Positions 1-7,645 of a stretch of DNA of 64,000 bases are shown piece after piece. The notes beneath the pieces are model-generated. The model was not told the origin of the DNA. It worked only from the letters and a program-made list of their open reading frames with translations, and made no database searches. The stretch's first letter is position 1. Every line of letters begins with the position of its first letter. This DNA comes from Haloarcula marismortui ATCC 43049 (GTDB lineage: Archaea > Halobacteriota > Halobacteria > Halobacteriales > Haloarculaceae). The stretch spans positions 1,674,001 through 1,738,000 of the forward strand of contig NC_006396.1 in the NCBI RefSeq assembly GCF_000011085.1, given 5' to 3'. Position numbers and translations under genes: made by a program.

Positions 1-2
1 TT

Positions 3-101
3 GGCGGCGTCGCGTCGATGGGCTGGCTCAACGTCTCGCTGACGACGGCCGTCGAAGAGTCCCAGTCTACAGACGCTATCGAACCGGAAACGAACGACTG
101 A
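3..101 (+). CDS. C-terminal fragment of an unidentified protein
   Basis: An open frame runs in from the left edge and ends at a TGA at 99-101, giving about 32 residues that end in an acidic, Thr/Glu-rich tail. There is too little sequence to assign a family. The short hydrophobic stretch near the edge (GWLNVSL) followed by a charged tail could be the end of a membrane or soluble protein. It lies upstream of tfb on the same strand, but over 300 bases separate them, so co-transcription is doubtful. Confidence 0.5.
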   Translation, partial: GGVASMGWLNVSLTTAVEESQSTDAIEPETND

Positions 102-418
102 CCGCAGTTTTGACACGCCCTGCAACAGCGCTCTGTCATTACTGGGATTACTATAGCAATAGGAAGTGACAGCGACGGGGACGACGCTACCTATTGTCTG
201 TGATTATAACCGGGTTGTGGGAAATCAGTCAAAATACCCGACAGTCATTATATGAATGGTCATGCGACCAATGCACAAACATGGGTTTCGTGACGTGTAT
301 CGGCGGTCTCCATGACAATACCGGAATGCTTTAATGACTTTCGTTCGAATACAGTGTTACCGACTGCCTCCGGGTTCTGTGATGTCTCCCACCCGGTGAG
401 CACCCGCCTTCGCAACCA
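102..418. other. intergenic region upstream of tfb
   Basis: This 317-base gap is visibly AT-richer than its neighbours. No convincing gene is seen on either strand: an antisense frame that crosses it is only the shadow of tfb. It holds at least one plausible TATA element (CTTTAATG near 329-337) for tfb and a second AT-rich run near 246-256. Confidence 0.6.
329..337 (+). promoter_or_regulatory. putative TATA box of tfb
   Basis: CTTTAATGA lies in an AT-rich pocket about 85 bases before the tfb start. By the usual archaeal spacing, transcription would begin near 358-362 and leave a leader of about 60 nt, longer than the leaderless genes elsewhere in the window. Assigned by eye only. Confidence 0.35.
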
Positions 419-1384
419 ATGAGTGAACACACACGGACACGACAGCAGCGTGAAGAACAGACGACGGAGTCGACGGAATCGGAGAGCACAGCGTGCCCGG
501 AGTGCAGTGGCTCGCTCGTTATCGACGACGAACACGGCGAAACGGTCTGTGAGGACTGTGGCCTGGTCGTCGAGTCCGACGAAATCGACCGCGGCCCCGA
601 GTGGCGCGCGTTCGACTCCAGCGAGAAAGACGAGAAGTCCCGCGTCGGTGCGCCGACGACGAACATGATGCACGACAAGGGGCTGTCGACCAACATCGAC
701 TGGCGCGACAAGGACGCCTACGGCAACTCCCTGTCGGGCAAGCAGCGCCAGAAGATGCAGCGCCTGCGCAAGTGGAACGAGCGCTTTAGAACGCGAGACT
801 CCAAGGAACGCAACCTCAAGCAGGCCCTCGGTGAGATTGACCGGATGGCTTCTGCGCTCGGCCTCCCCGAAAACGTCCGCGAAACGGCCAGCGTCATCTA
901 CCGCCGCGCGCTCGACGAGGACCTGCTGCCCGGCCGCTCCATCGAGGGTGTCTCGACAGCTTCCGTCTACGCCGCCGCGCGACAGGCTGGCGTCCCACGC
1001 TCGCTCGACGAGATCACGGAGGTCTCCCGCGTCGAGAAGAGCGAAATCGCCCGGACCTACCGCTACGTCGTCCGCGAACTCTCGCTCGAAGTGCGCCCTG
1101 CTGACCCCGAGAGCTACGTTCCGCGCTTTGCTTCCTCGCTGGAACTGTCCGACGAGGCCGAGCACCGCGCCCGCCAGCTTCTCCAGAACGCAAAAGAGCA
1201 GGGCGTCCACTCTGGGAAGTCACCGGTCGGCCTCGCCGCCGCCGCGGTGTACGCCGCCGCACTGCTGACCAACGAGAAGACGACGCAGGCCGCCGTGTCT
1301 GAGGTCGCCGACATCTCCGAGGTCACTATCCGCAACCGGTATCACGAACTGCTGGAAGCCGAGCAGGACCTGCCTGTCGCGTAA
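419..1384 (+). CDS. tfb: transcription initiation factor TFB (TFIIB)
   Basis: General archaeal transcription factor that binds the TBP-TATA complex and recruits RNA polymerase. At 321 aa it has the full family layout. A charged N-terminal lead is followed by a zinc ribbon with cysteines at 26, 29, 44 and 47. A B-reader/linker region follows at about 58-80 (EWRAFDS...RVGAPTT), then two cyclin-like repeats at about 120-210 and 215-315, with a typical second-repeat ending (EVTIRNRYHELL). Haloarchaea carry several tfb paralogues, and which one this is cannot be told from sequence alone. It is monocistronic by context, with a repeat element downstream. Confidence 0.96.
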   Translation: MSEHTRTRQQREEQTTESTESESTACPECSGSLVIDDEHGETVCEDCGLVVESDEIDRGPEWRAFDSSEKDEKSRVGAPTTNMMHDKGLSTNIDWRDKDAYGNSLSGKQRQKMQRLRKWNERFRTRDSKERNLKQALGEIDRMASALGLPENVRETASVIYRRALDEDLLPGRSIEGVSTASVYAAARQAGVPRSLDEITEVSRVEKSEIARTYRYVVRELSLEVRPADPESYVPRFASSLELSDEAEHRARQLLQNAKEQGVHSGKSPVGLAAAAVYAAALLTNEKTTQAAVSEVADISEVTIRNRYHELLEAEQDLPVA

Positions 1385-1472
1385 GCTCCACTCTCGTCTG
1401 GTATTGCTCTGAGAACCGGGTTTTGACTGCTGTTTCCAAGCGTAGTGTCCGCTCCTGCAGCGGACAGTCTGA

Positions 1473-1795
1473 ACAGCCAGAAAGCCCCGGCCGGCTGAAC
1501 TCGGGGGACTCGCTGTGGTCCTCGTTCGCTTTGCTCACTGCGGTCCTTGCTTCGTCCGCCGTCGTTCAGCCGCCCGCCCCTTTCAGTCCCACCTCATAAC
1601 TGATTGGGCATCCGAAAACGGGTGGACTGAAAGGGGTCGACAGCGTGGCGGCATCGCCGCCACGTTATGCGGTGGTCGACAGAGCCGACCACCCACGCCC
1701 CGGGAACCCCGGCGACGTAAGCACCACAGGGAGTGCAACGACTGAGGAGCGCAACGAGCCGCGGGACCGGAGCGTGTCGGGGGCTTTCTGGCTGT
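1473..1795. repeat. composite inverted repeat element, non-coding
   Basis: A 323-base element is bounded by perfect 16-bp terminal inverted repeats, ACAGCCAGAAAGCCCC at 1473-1488 and its complement at 1780-1795. It consists of two related units head to head. The left unit ends in CCCCTTTCAGTCCCACC (1577-1593), and the right unit starts with the near-complement GGTGGACTGAAAGGGG (1621-1636). The right unit also contains hairpins such as GTGGCGGCATCGCCGCCAC and a GGTGGTCG/CGACCACC pair. No protein is encoded. From memory, sequences starting with the AGCCAGAAAGCCCC motif recur between genes in Haloarcula and related genomes, so this is probably a member of a dispersed repeat family. That identity was not checked. 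Confidence 0.75.
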
Positions 1796-1883
1796 CTATG
1801 GTCGGTAGTTCAACACTAGACGATAGCCACAGATACCGACCGATAACCGCAAGACTAGAGTCGTCTCATCTGCTGGGACCGGT

Positions 1884-2912
1884 ATGGAGACGACACACCG
1901 GGTTCGAACCGGTGACGCCCGCACGCTTGCGTGCCCCGACGACAGCGTCGAGCTGGTGATCACATCCCCACCGTACCCGATGATCGAGATGTGGGACGAC
2001 ATCTTCACTGCACTGGACCCCGACATCGGGACGGCGCTGGACAGTGACGACGGCGACCGCGCGTTCACGCTGATGCACGACGTGCTTGATGCGGTGTGGG
2101 CCGAGATAGAGCGTGTGCTGGTTCCCGGCGGCATCGCCTGCATCAACGTCGGGGACGCGACACGGTCGCTTTCGGACGGGTTCCGTTCCTACCCGAACCA
2201 CGCGGAGATAACCGACCGGCTGACCGACCACGGACTTCGCGCGTTGCCCGATATCCTGTGGCGGAAGCCAACCAACAGCGGCGCGAAGTTCATGGGCTCG
2301 GGGATGGTCCCGCCGAACGCCTATCCGACGCTTGAGCACGAACACATCCTCGTGTTCCGCAATGGGGAGCGCCGCCGCCTCGAACCCGGCGCAGACCGCC
2401 GCTACGAGAGCGCCTACTTCTGGGAGGAGCGCAACGAGTGGTTCTCCGACCTCTGGGAACTCCCCGGCGAGACGCAGGACCTCGACGACGGGCTTCGGGA
2501 CCGCTCTGGAGCCTTCCCGCTGACCGTGCCGTACCGACTTATCTCAATGTTCTCGGTGTACGGCGATACGGTGCTGGACCCGTTTCTCGGGACCGGGACG
2601 ACGACGCTGGCGGCGATGGTCGCCGGGCGGAACTCGATAGGTGTGGACCGCGACCCGGACCTGTTGTCGGCGCTCGAAGAACGGGTCGCCACCGCCCCGG
2701 AGCGTTCTCGAACCATCGCTCAGGAGCGTCTCGCTGAGCATCGCTCATGGGTGGCACAACGGCGCGCCGACGGGAAAGAACCGGGATATGAGGCCGAGCA
2801 GTACGACTTCGCCGTCAACACGAAACAGGAACAACGGATTCAGTTCTACGCAGTCGACGCCGTTACGGCGACCGATGACGGCTTCCGGGCCGTCCACGAG
2901 CCGGTCGAGTAA
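1884..2912 (+). CDS. zim: N4-cytosine DNA methyltransferase, probable CTAG methylase
   Basis: SAM-dependent DNA methyltransferase of 342 aa. The catalytic motif TSPPYP sits near residues 27-32 and the SAM-binding motif DPFLGTGTT near 232-240. This order (catalytic before SAM site) and the S-P-P-Y form point to a beta-type m4C enzyme. No restriction endonuclease gene is adjacent, so it looks like an orphan methylase. Haloarchaea share a conserved CTAG-modifying enzyme (Zim), and the placement next to the aro/trp genes agrees with my recollection of Haloferax. The family call is strong and the target site is inferred. The first codons contain a tRNA T-arm look-alike, which is coincidental. Confidence 0.85.
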   Translation: METTHRVRTGDARTLACPDDSVELVITSPPYPMIEMWDDIFTALDPDIGTALDSDDGDRAFTLMHDVLDAVWAEIERVLVPGGIACINVGDATRSLSDGFRSYPNHAEITDRLTDHGLRALPDILWRKPTNSGAKFMGSGMVPPNAYPTLEHEHILVFRNGERRRLEPGADRRYESAYFWEERNEWFSDLWELPGETQDLDDGLRDRSGAFPLTVPYRLISMFSVYGDTVLDPFLGTGTTTLAAMVAGRNSIGVDRDPDLLSALEERVATAPERSRTIAQERLAEHRSWVAQRRADGKEPGYEAEQYDFAVNTKQEQRIQFYAVDAVTATDDGFRAVHEPVE

Positions 2913-2948
2913 GCGCGGCTTTTTGTGCGGCTCCGCCGAAGCTGACCT

Positions 2949-3638
2949 ATGGACTTCGAGTCGTTCACCCTGCTCGCCGCCACCGACGACCTCGGGGTGG
3001 AACCGGCCGCCCGCGTCGATGCCGACGGACTGGAGCTACGGATGGATTTCGCCGACGAGCCGCTGGCACAGCTGGACGCCTACGACGGCGACCTCCCGAT
3101 ACTCGTCACGAACCGGCCGACGTGGGAGGGCGGCGAGGCCGCCGACACCGCGGGTCGTCTTGATGCGCTCGAAACCGCGCTCGAACACGACGCCGTGACG
3201 GCTGTCGACCTCGAACTCGCAGCGCTGGAGGGTGCTGGCGACCACGACGCTGGCCGCGTCGCCGACGCTGCCCGCGACCGCGGAGCATCCGTCGTCGTCT
3301 CGACACACAACTTCGAGTCGACGCCCGACCGTGAGGCAATCGTGAGTCGGCTCGAACGGGCCTGTGCACACGGCGACGTTGGGAAGATGGCCAGCACGGC
3401 CCAGTCGCCGGACGACGTGCTGGCGATGCTCGGGGCAACCCGCGAACTGACCGCCGAAGGCGAACAGGTCGCCACGATGTGCATGGGTGCGGCTGGCCGC
3501 CACTCCAGGGCTGTCGCCCCGGTGTACGGCTCTCGCATCGGCTACGCACCGGTCGACCCTGCTGACGCGACCGCACCGGGCCAGTACGACCTCGCGACGC
3601 TCCGGACACTGGTCGGACAGCTACAGAGCGACGCCTGA
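2949..3638 (+). CDS. aroD: 3-dehydroquinate dehydratase, type I
   Basis: Catalyses dehydration of 3-dehydroquinate to 3-dehydroshikimate through a Schiff base. The type I features are visible: the acidic DLEL segment around residues 86-89, the catalytic histidine in STHNF around 117-121, and the Schiff-base lysine in GKMAST around 145-150. Length (229 aa) suits the short archaeal type. It follows the methylase by 36 bases on the same strand, so co-transcription is possible. Together with the DHQ synthase II and ADTH synthase genes nearby it covers the first steps of the archaeal shikimate route. Confidence 0.93.
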   Translation: MDFESFTLLAATDDLGVEPAARVDADGLELRMDFADEPLAQLDAYDGDLPILVTNRPTWEGGEAADTAGRLDALETALEHDAVTAVDLELAALEGAGDHDAGRVADAARDRGASVVVSTHNFESTPDREAIVSRLERACAHGDVGKMASTAQSPDDVLAMLGATRELTAEGEQVATMCMGAAGRHSRAVAPVYGSRIGYAPVDPADATAPGQYDLATLRTLVGQLQSDA

Positions 3639-3722
3639 GCCGGTAGCCGCCCGTCAGGAGGCTTTCGTCCGGACAGTGGTCCTTCGGAAGATATACGGGT
3701 ATGCGAGATAGATTCGCCGAGT

Positions 3723-4139
3723 ATGACTGACACAGGACGCAAGCGGCCGTTGCTGGCCGTGGTGCTTGCGTTCATCTTCCCTGGATTGGGACACTTCTAC
3801 CTCCGTAAGTGGGTGCGGGGACTGCTGTGGCTCGGATTACTGTTCATGCTGTCGGTGGTGTTCGTCGTCACTGGCGCTATCGACCCTGTCACCCAGCTAA
3901 GCCTAGAGGCTATCTCGTCGTCGTATCAGTCCAGACCCACCGAGGTGACAATCGGTTCGGTCGTGATTACGACGCTCAACGTTGTCGACGCCTACTGGCT
4001 CGCAGTCAACGAGAACCAGACTCAGGAGGTCGAAGCCGGCATGACGTGTCCGAACTGCGGCAAAGAACTCGACGAAGACATCGACTTCTGTCACTGGTGT
4101 ACGACGCAACTGGAACCGGTTGAGGCGGACCAGCAGTAA
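3723..4139 (+). CDS. small membrane protein with C-terminal zinc ribbon
   Basis: A 138-aa protein with two hydrophobic segments near residues 9-25 and 33-52, the first ending in PGLGHFYLRKW, which resembles small TM2-like membrane proteins. A further weakly hydrophobic stretch lies around 78-92. The C-terminus carries a zinc ribbon of two CxxC pairs (CPNC near 109-112 and CHWC near 124-127) that should face the cytoplasm. Function is unknown. An AGATATAC TATA-like element at 3687-3694 suggests a nearly leaderless transcript. It converges with the DHQ synthase II gene. Confidence 0.8.
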   Translation: MTDTGRKRPLLAVVLAFIFPGLGHFYLRKWVRGLLWLGLLFMLSVVFVVTGAIDPVTQLSLEAISSSYQSRPTEVTIGSVVITTLNVVDAYWLAVNENQTQEVEAGMTCPNCGKELDEDIDFCHWCTTQLEPVEADQQ

Positions 4140-4174
4140 CCTGCGGGTTGCGGTCAGCCCCAAACGAAGTCAGC

Positions 4175-5341
4175 TTACTTTTCGATGATGCTCTCTTCGA
4201 TCCGTTCGCCGAAGTGCGTCGCCGTGTCCTCGTGGTGAATGAGGATTTCGTCGCCCGGTTCGAGGTCCGTGACGGCGGTTCGGCCGTCCTGAGTGTGAAC
4301 CTTGATCGTCTCGGCGTTCTGGAGCAGCGTCTCGATTCGGTCGCTGTCTTCGGTTTCAGCCTGAACGCGGAACATCGGGCGCTTCTCGATTTTCGCGCGG
4401 CCGACGATGGCCTCGCGGGTGCGTCCGTTCGCATCGACTATCTGGACCTCGTCGCCGGACTGGAGTTCAGAGAGGTACTTCGTCCCACCGTCAGGCGTTC
4501 GGACGTAGGCGTGGACCGCGCCAGCGTTGACCCGGAACGGCCGGGAGGCGACGTACGGCGACTCAGCCGTCTCGGCGTGGACGAAAAAGAGGCCGCGAGC
4601 CATCGACCCGACGAGCATTCCCTCATCGTGTTCCATCAGGCTGCCCGTGTCGATACAGACGCGGTCGGCGGAGCCGGTCTGCTCGATAGCGGTGACCTCG
4701 GCGTACTCTAGGTCGAGTGACTCCCGACCCATCTCGTCGCGGACCTCCACTGTCTTGCGGATTTCGTCGACTTCGTCGGTGTCCAGCAGGACGCCGTCAG
4801 CCCCCAGTTCCAGTGTCTCGTAGGCCGTCCGGGCGTCCTCAGCGGTCCGGACGCCGGCGATGAGGTCCGTCTCCTCGCCGACACGGGCGATGAGGTTTTC
4901 GAGCGGAATGATCTGCCAGTTCTCGCCGATGACGATCGTGAAGTCGGCTTCGGCAGCGACCGCTTCGGCGAAGGCCTCGTAGTCCTCGTCGAAGATGCGG
5001 ACGTAGCCGCCGTCAGGGGCGGCCCCGTTCTGCCGCAGCGTCGAGAGGTCCGCAGAGCCGGAAAAGTCAGACGGAAGGTCGACTGTCCCGTCGCCCTCAC
5101 CGTCTTTCCCGACGATGGTCGCATCAGCCTCTGAATCCTCCGCCTCGGCCTCCATCACGTGGACGTCGCCGTTGGTGAACGCGGCGATGTTTATCTCGCC
5201 GAGTTCGGAGACGCGATCAACGTCTTCCTCGTCGACAAGTACCCAGTCGACGCCGGCCTCGATACCGGCGGTTATCCGGCGTTTCCGTGTCTCCCAATCG
5301 CCGACCTCGCTGTCGGCTTTGAGCCAGACGCTTCGAGTCAT
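4175..5341 (-). CDS. aroB': 3-dehydroquinate synthase II
   Basis: Archaeal enzyme of the alternative early shikimate route: NAD-dependent oxidative deamination and cyclisation of the ADTH synthase product to 3-dehydroquinate. The 388-aa protein starts MTRSVWLKAD, typical of the haloarchaeal family. A longer frame upstream lacks family character, so the ATG at 5341 is preferred. The N-terminal half carries the DWVLVDEEDV and FTIVIGENWQIIPLENL segments, and the C-terminal half the conserved GMLVGSMARGLFFVHAE run. The partner ADTH synthase gene is 1.5 kb away on the same strand, with the MinD-like gene between them on the other strand. No transposition or frameshift is seen. Confidence 0.93.
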   Translation of the reverse strand: MTRSVWLKADSEVGDWETRKRRITAGIEAGVDWVLVDEEDVDRVSELGEINIAAFTNGDVHVMEAEAEDSEADATIVGKDGEGDGTVDLPSDFSGSADLSTLRQNGAAPDGGYVRIFDEDYEAFAEAVAAEADFTIVIGENWQIIPLENLIARVGEETDLIAGVRTAEDARTAYETLELGADGVLLDTDEVDEIRKTVEVRDEMGRESLDLEYAEVTAIEQTGSADRVCIDTGSLMEHDEGMLVGSMARGLFFVHAETAESPYVASRPFRVNAGAVHAYVRTPDGGTKYLSELQSGDEVQIVDANGRTREAIVGRAKIEKRPMFRVQAETEDSDRIETLLQNAETIKVHTQDGRTAVTDLEPGDEILIHHEDTATHFGERIEESIIEK

Positions 5342-5580
5342 ACGCCCACGTCCGCAACGGCGGGGCTTGAACGTGGCGGAACCCGGGTGGGTCTGTTGAG
5401 TGGCAGACAGGGAAGGGATATCCGTACGGCAGGCGACACCGGTTGGATTCCCTGAACATAGAAGCGCAGTATACAACAGTTATTATTTATTTACACCAGG
5501 TTATCGCAATTAAGTGTTGGCCAGTAGACTTATCAATGAACCTTACTAACAAGGTAGTCAATACTACGGTCCAGCTACGG
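5342..5580. promoter_or_regulatory. divergent intergenic region, AT-rich
   Basis: The gap separates the divergent DHQ synthase II and MinD-like genes. Its right half (about 5460-5560) is strongly AT-rich, with several TATA-like runs such as TTATTATTTATTTA near 5479-5492 and ACTTATCA near 5528-5535, which would suit the rightward MinD-like gene. A short CCTT-N6-AAGG inverted repeat lies near 5542-5556. No small gene was recognised. Confidence 0.45.
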
Positions 5581-6819
5581 ATGGTTACTAACCACGTCTA
5601 CACAATCGCCGGGGCGAAAGGGGGGGTCGGAAAGACGACGTCCAGCATCAACCTCGGCACACTGCTGGCGGCAGCCGGATACTCGACCGTCGTCGTGGAA
5701 ATGGACCTCGCGATGGCAAATATCGTCGACTTTCTCGATGTCGACATCGACACCGACGAGGACGCGACGTTTCACGACGTGCTCGCCGGCAACGCGTCGG
5801 TCACGGAGGCAATGTACGAAACCGACGCCGACCTGTCAATCGTGCCGAGCGGGACCACGCTTGAAGGGTACGCGGACACCGACCTCGACCGGCTGCCCGG
5901 TCTCGTCGAAACACTTCGGTGGCACCACGACATCGTCCTGTTGGATACGCCGGCGGGGCTGAGCGAGGAGACGATTCAGCCGCTCAAGCTCGCCGACGAC
6001 GTGTTGCTCGTTTCGACCCCGCGGGTAGCGTCGATCCGGAACGTTTCGAACACGAAAGAGCTCGCCGAGCGGATCGAAGCGCCGGTTCGGGGCCTCATCC
6101 TCACGAAATCCGGGACAGGGGCATCGCCGGGTGCCGACGAGATTTCGGAGTTCCTCGACGTCGAACTGCTCGGCCACGTGCCGGAAGACGACGCGGTCCC
6201 GCATTCTCAGGATAGCGGTGTGCCCGTCGTTCAGAACGCGCCCAGCAGCGGCGCCGCGATAGCCTACGAGCGGATCTCGGAACAGCTCATCGACACAGCG
6301 AAAGCATCGACTGATTCCACAGCAGATGCAACCACGGAAGCGGCCCCGGGGGACACGGTGCCAACCTCTCATCGAACGGACGACCAAGCACATGGGCGCA
6401 CAACTGAGTCCGTCGAAACAACCGACGGTGGGCGGAAGATTCACCGTCGGGATGGAATCGCCGACGATGGTGGTGACCGGCCGGCGGACGACACAGCGAC
6501 ATCGCCAGCTTCTGTTTCGGGACCGCAGCCAGCGGACTCCAAGAAGAACACCGGAACCGCGCCGGTCATCGACGGCACTGACCTCGTCGACAGCGAGCCG
6601 GGACCGGTCGACAGGCCGGATCGAGATGTTGCCCTGTCGGACTCGACCGCTGAGACATCGCAGTCCACAACTGACGGGTCGGGCCACGATGCACCGGAGT
6701 TTGCTCTCGACCCGGCCATCGACTCGTCGTCAGACTCCCAAAGCAACGATGACGCCGACGCCGGCGGCAGCGGCGCTGCTGGTCTCGGCGAGAGAATGCG
6801 GTCGCTGTTTGGCCTTTAG
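5581..6819 (+). CDS. MinD/ParA-family ATPase with long disordered tail
   Basis: A 412-aa P-loop ATPase. The start at 5581 (MVTNHVYTIAG) puts the deviant Walker A motif KGGVGKTT at about 13-20, as in MinD/ParA proteins. The Walker B region is DIVLLDTPAG near residue 120. After about residue 245 the protein becomes a 150-residue Ser/Thr/Asp-rich low-complexity tail and ends in LGERMRSLFGL, a short amphipathic helix like a membrane-targeting sequence. Haloarchaea encode several MinD paralogues, of which MinD2 and MinD4 of Haloferax position motility and chemosensory machinery. The tail recalls MinD4, but orthology is not shown. The gene converges with and overlaps the ADTH synthase gene by 4 bases. 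Confidence 0.85.
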   Translation: MVTNHVYTIAGAKGGVGKTTSSINLGTLLAAAGYSTVVVEMDLAMANIVDFLDVDIDTDEDATFHDVLAGNASVTEAMYETDADLSIVPSGTTLEGYADTDLDRLPGLVETLRWHHDIVLLDTPAGLSEETIQPLKLADDVLLVSTPRVASIRNVSNTKELAERIEAPVRGLILTKSGTGASPGADEISEFLDVELLGHVPEDDAVPHSQDSGVPVVQNAPSSGAAIAYERISEQLIDTAKASTDSTADATTEAAPGDTVPTSHRTDDQAHGRTTESVETTDGGRKIHRRDGIADDGGDRPADDTATSPASVSGPQPADSKKNTGTAPVIDGTDLVDSEPGPVDRPDRDVALSDSTAETSQSTTDGSGHDAPEFALDPAIDSSSDSQSNDDADAGGSGAAGLGERMRSLFGL

Positions 6820-7619
6820 GCCTCGACAGCCAGTCCGGCTTCGCGGAGCGCTTCCTCGGTGGTGGCGTCGTCGTGGACGACGGCGGAGACGGCGCGCGCA
6901 ATCTTCTCCGGTTCGTCGTGCTGGAAAATAGATCGGCCCATGGAAACGCCAGAGGCTCCGGCGTCCATCGTCCCGCGGACCATCCGGACGGTATCCTCGT
7001 CAGTCCCTTTCGAGCCGCCGGCGATGACCACCGGCAGCGACGTGGACTCGACAACGTGCTGGAACGTCTCGGCGGAGCCGGTGTAGCCGGTTTTGACGAT
7101 GTCCGCGCCCAGTTCCTCGGCCAGTCGGACGGCGTGGCCGACGGATTCGTTGTAGTCCTCGTTCTCGGAGTCGATGTCGGGACCGCGGGCGTAGGCCATC
7201 GCCAGCACCGGCAGGCCGTACTGGCTGGCTTCGGTCGTCAGCTCGGAGAGTTCCTCGATCTGTTCGGGTTCGTACTGGCTGCCGACGTTGATATGGAACG
7301 AGACGGCGTCGGCCCCGGCGCGGATGGCGTCTTCCACCGTCCCCGTGGTCCGCTTGTCCTGCTCGTCCGGGCCGATAGTAGTAGAGCCATTGAGATGCGT
7401 GATATAGCCCGCGTCGTTCTTGTTGGGGTGAACCCGCCCGGCGATGCCACGCTGGGTAAGGACGGCGTCCGCGCCACCGCTGGTGACCGCGTCAATCGTT
7501 GCTTCGATGTCTTTGAGGCCCTTTACAGCCCCCATTGTGATGCCGTGGTCCATCGGGATGATGACGTATGTGTCGTCTGTCCCGATACGTTCGAGTCGTG
7601 CGCGTTTTCCTGCAGTCAT
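6816..7619 (-). CDS. aroA': 2-amino-3,7-dideoxy-D-threo-hept-6-ulosonate synthase
   Basis: Class I aldolase-like enzyme of 267 aa that makes the seven-carbon precursor (ADTH) used by DHQ synthase II. The characteristic IIPMDHGITMG segment lies near residues 21-31, and the Schiff-base lysine is expected in ADIVKTGYTG near 175-184. The C-terminal phosphate-binding region IAGGSKG and GVSMGRSIFQ is intact. Paralogues of this family include fructose-bisphosphate aldolases, but the location directly after trpA (26-base gap) and near the other aro genes supports the aromatic role. It is probably the last gene of a trpC-trpB-trpA-aroA' transcript. Confidence 0.88.
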   Translation of the reverse strand: MTAGKRARLERIGTDDTYVIIPMDHGITMGAVKGLKDIEATIDAVTSGGADAVLTQRGIAGRVHPNKNDAGYITHLNGSTTIGPDEQDKRTTGTVEDAIRAGADAVSFHINVGSQYEPEQIEELSELTTEASQYGLPVLAMAYARGPDIDSENEDYNESVGHAVRLAEELGADIVKTGYTGSAETFQHVVESTSLPVVIAGGSKGTDEDTVRMVRGTMDAGASGVSMGRSIFQHDEPEKIARAVSAVVHDDATTEEALREAGLAVEA

Positions 7620-7645
7620 GTTATGAGACAGTGTGGCAAGTACGA

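Noticed and set aside
260-1210. Long minus-strand frame across tfb
   Set aside because: It only mirrors tfb codons, and tfb has a complete zinc ribbon and two cyclin repeats.
1896-1914. tRNA T-arm look-alike CACCGG-GTTCGAA-CCGGTG
   Set aside because: It lies inside the first codons of the methylase, and no acceptor, D or anticodon arms can be drawn around it.
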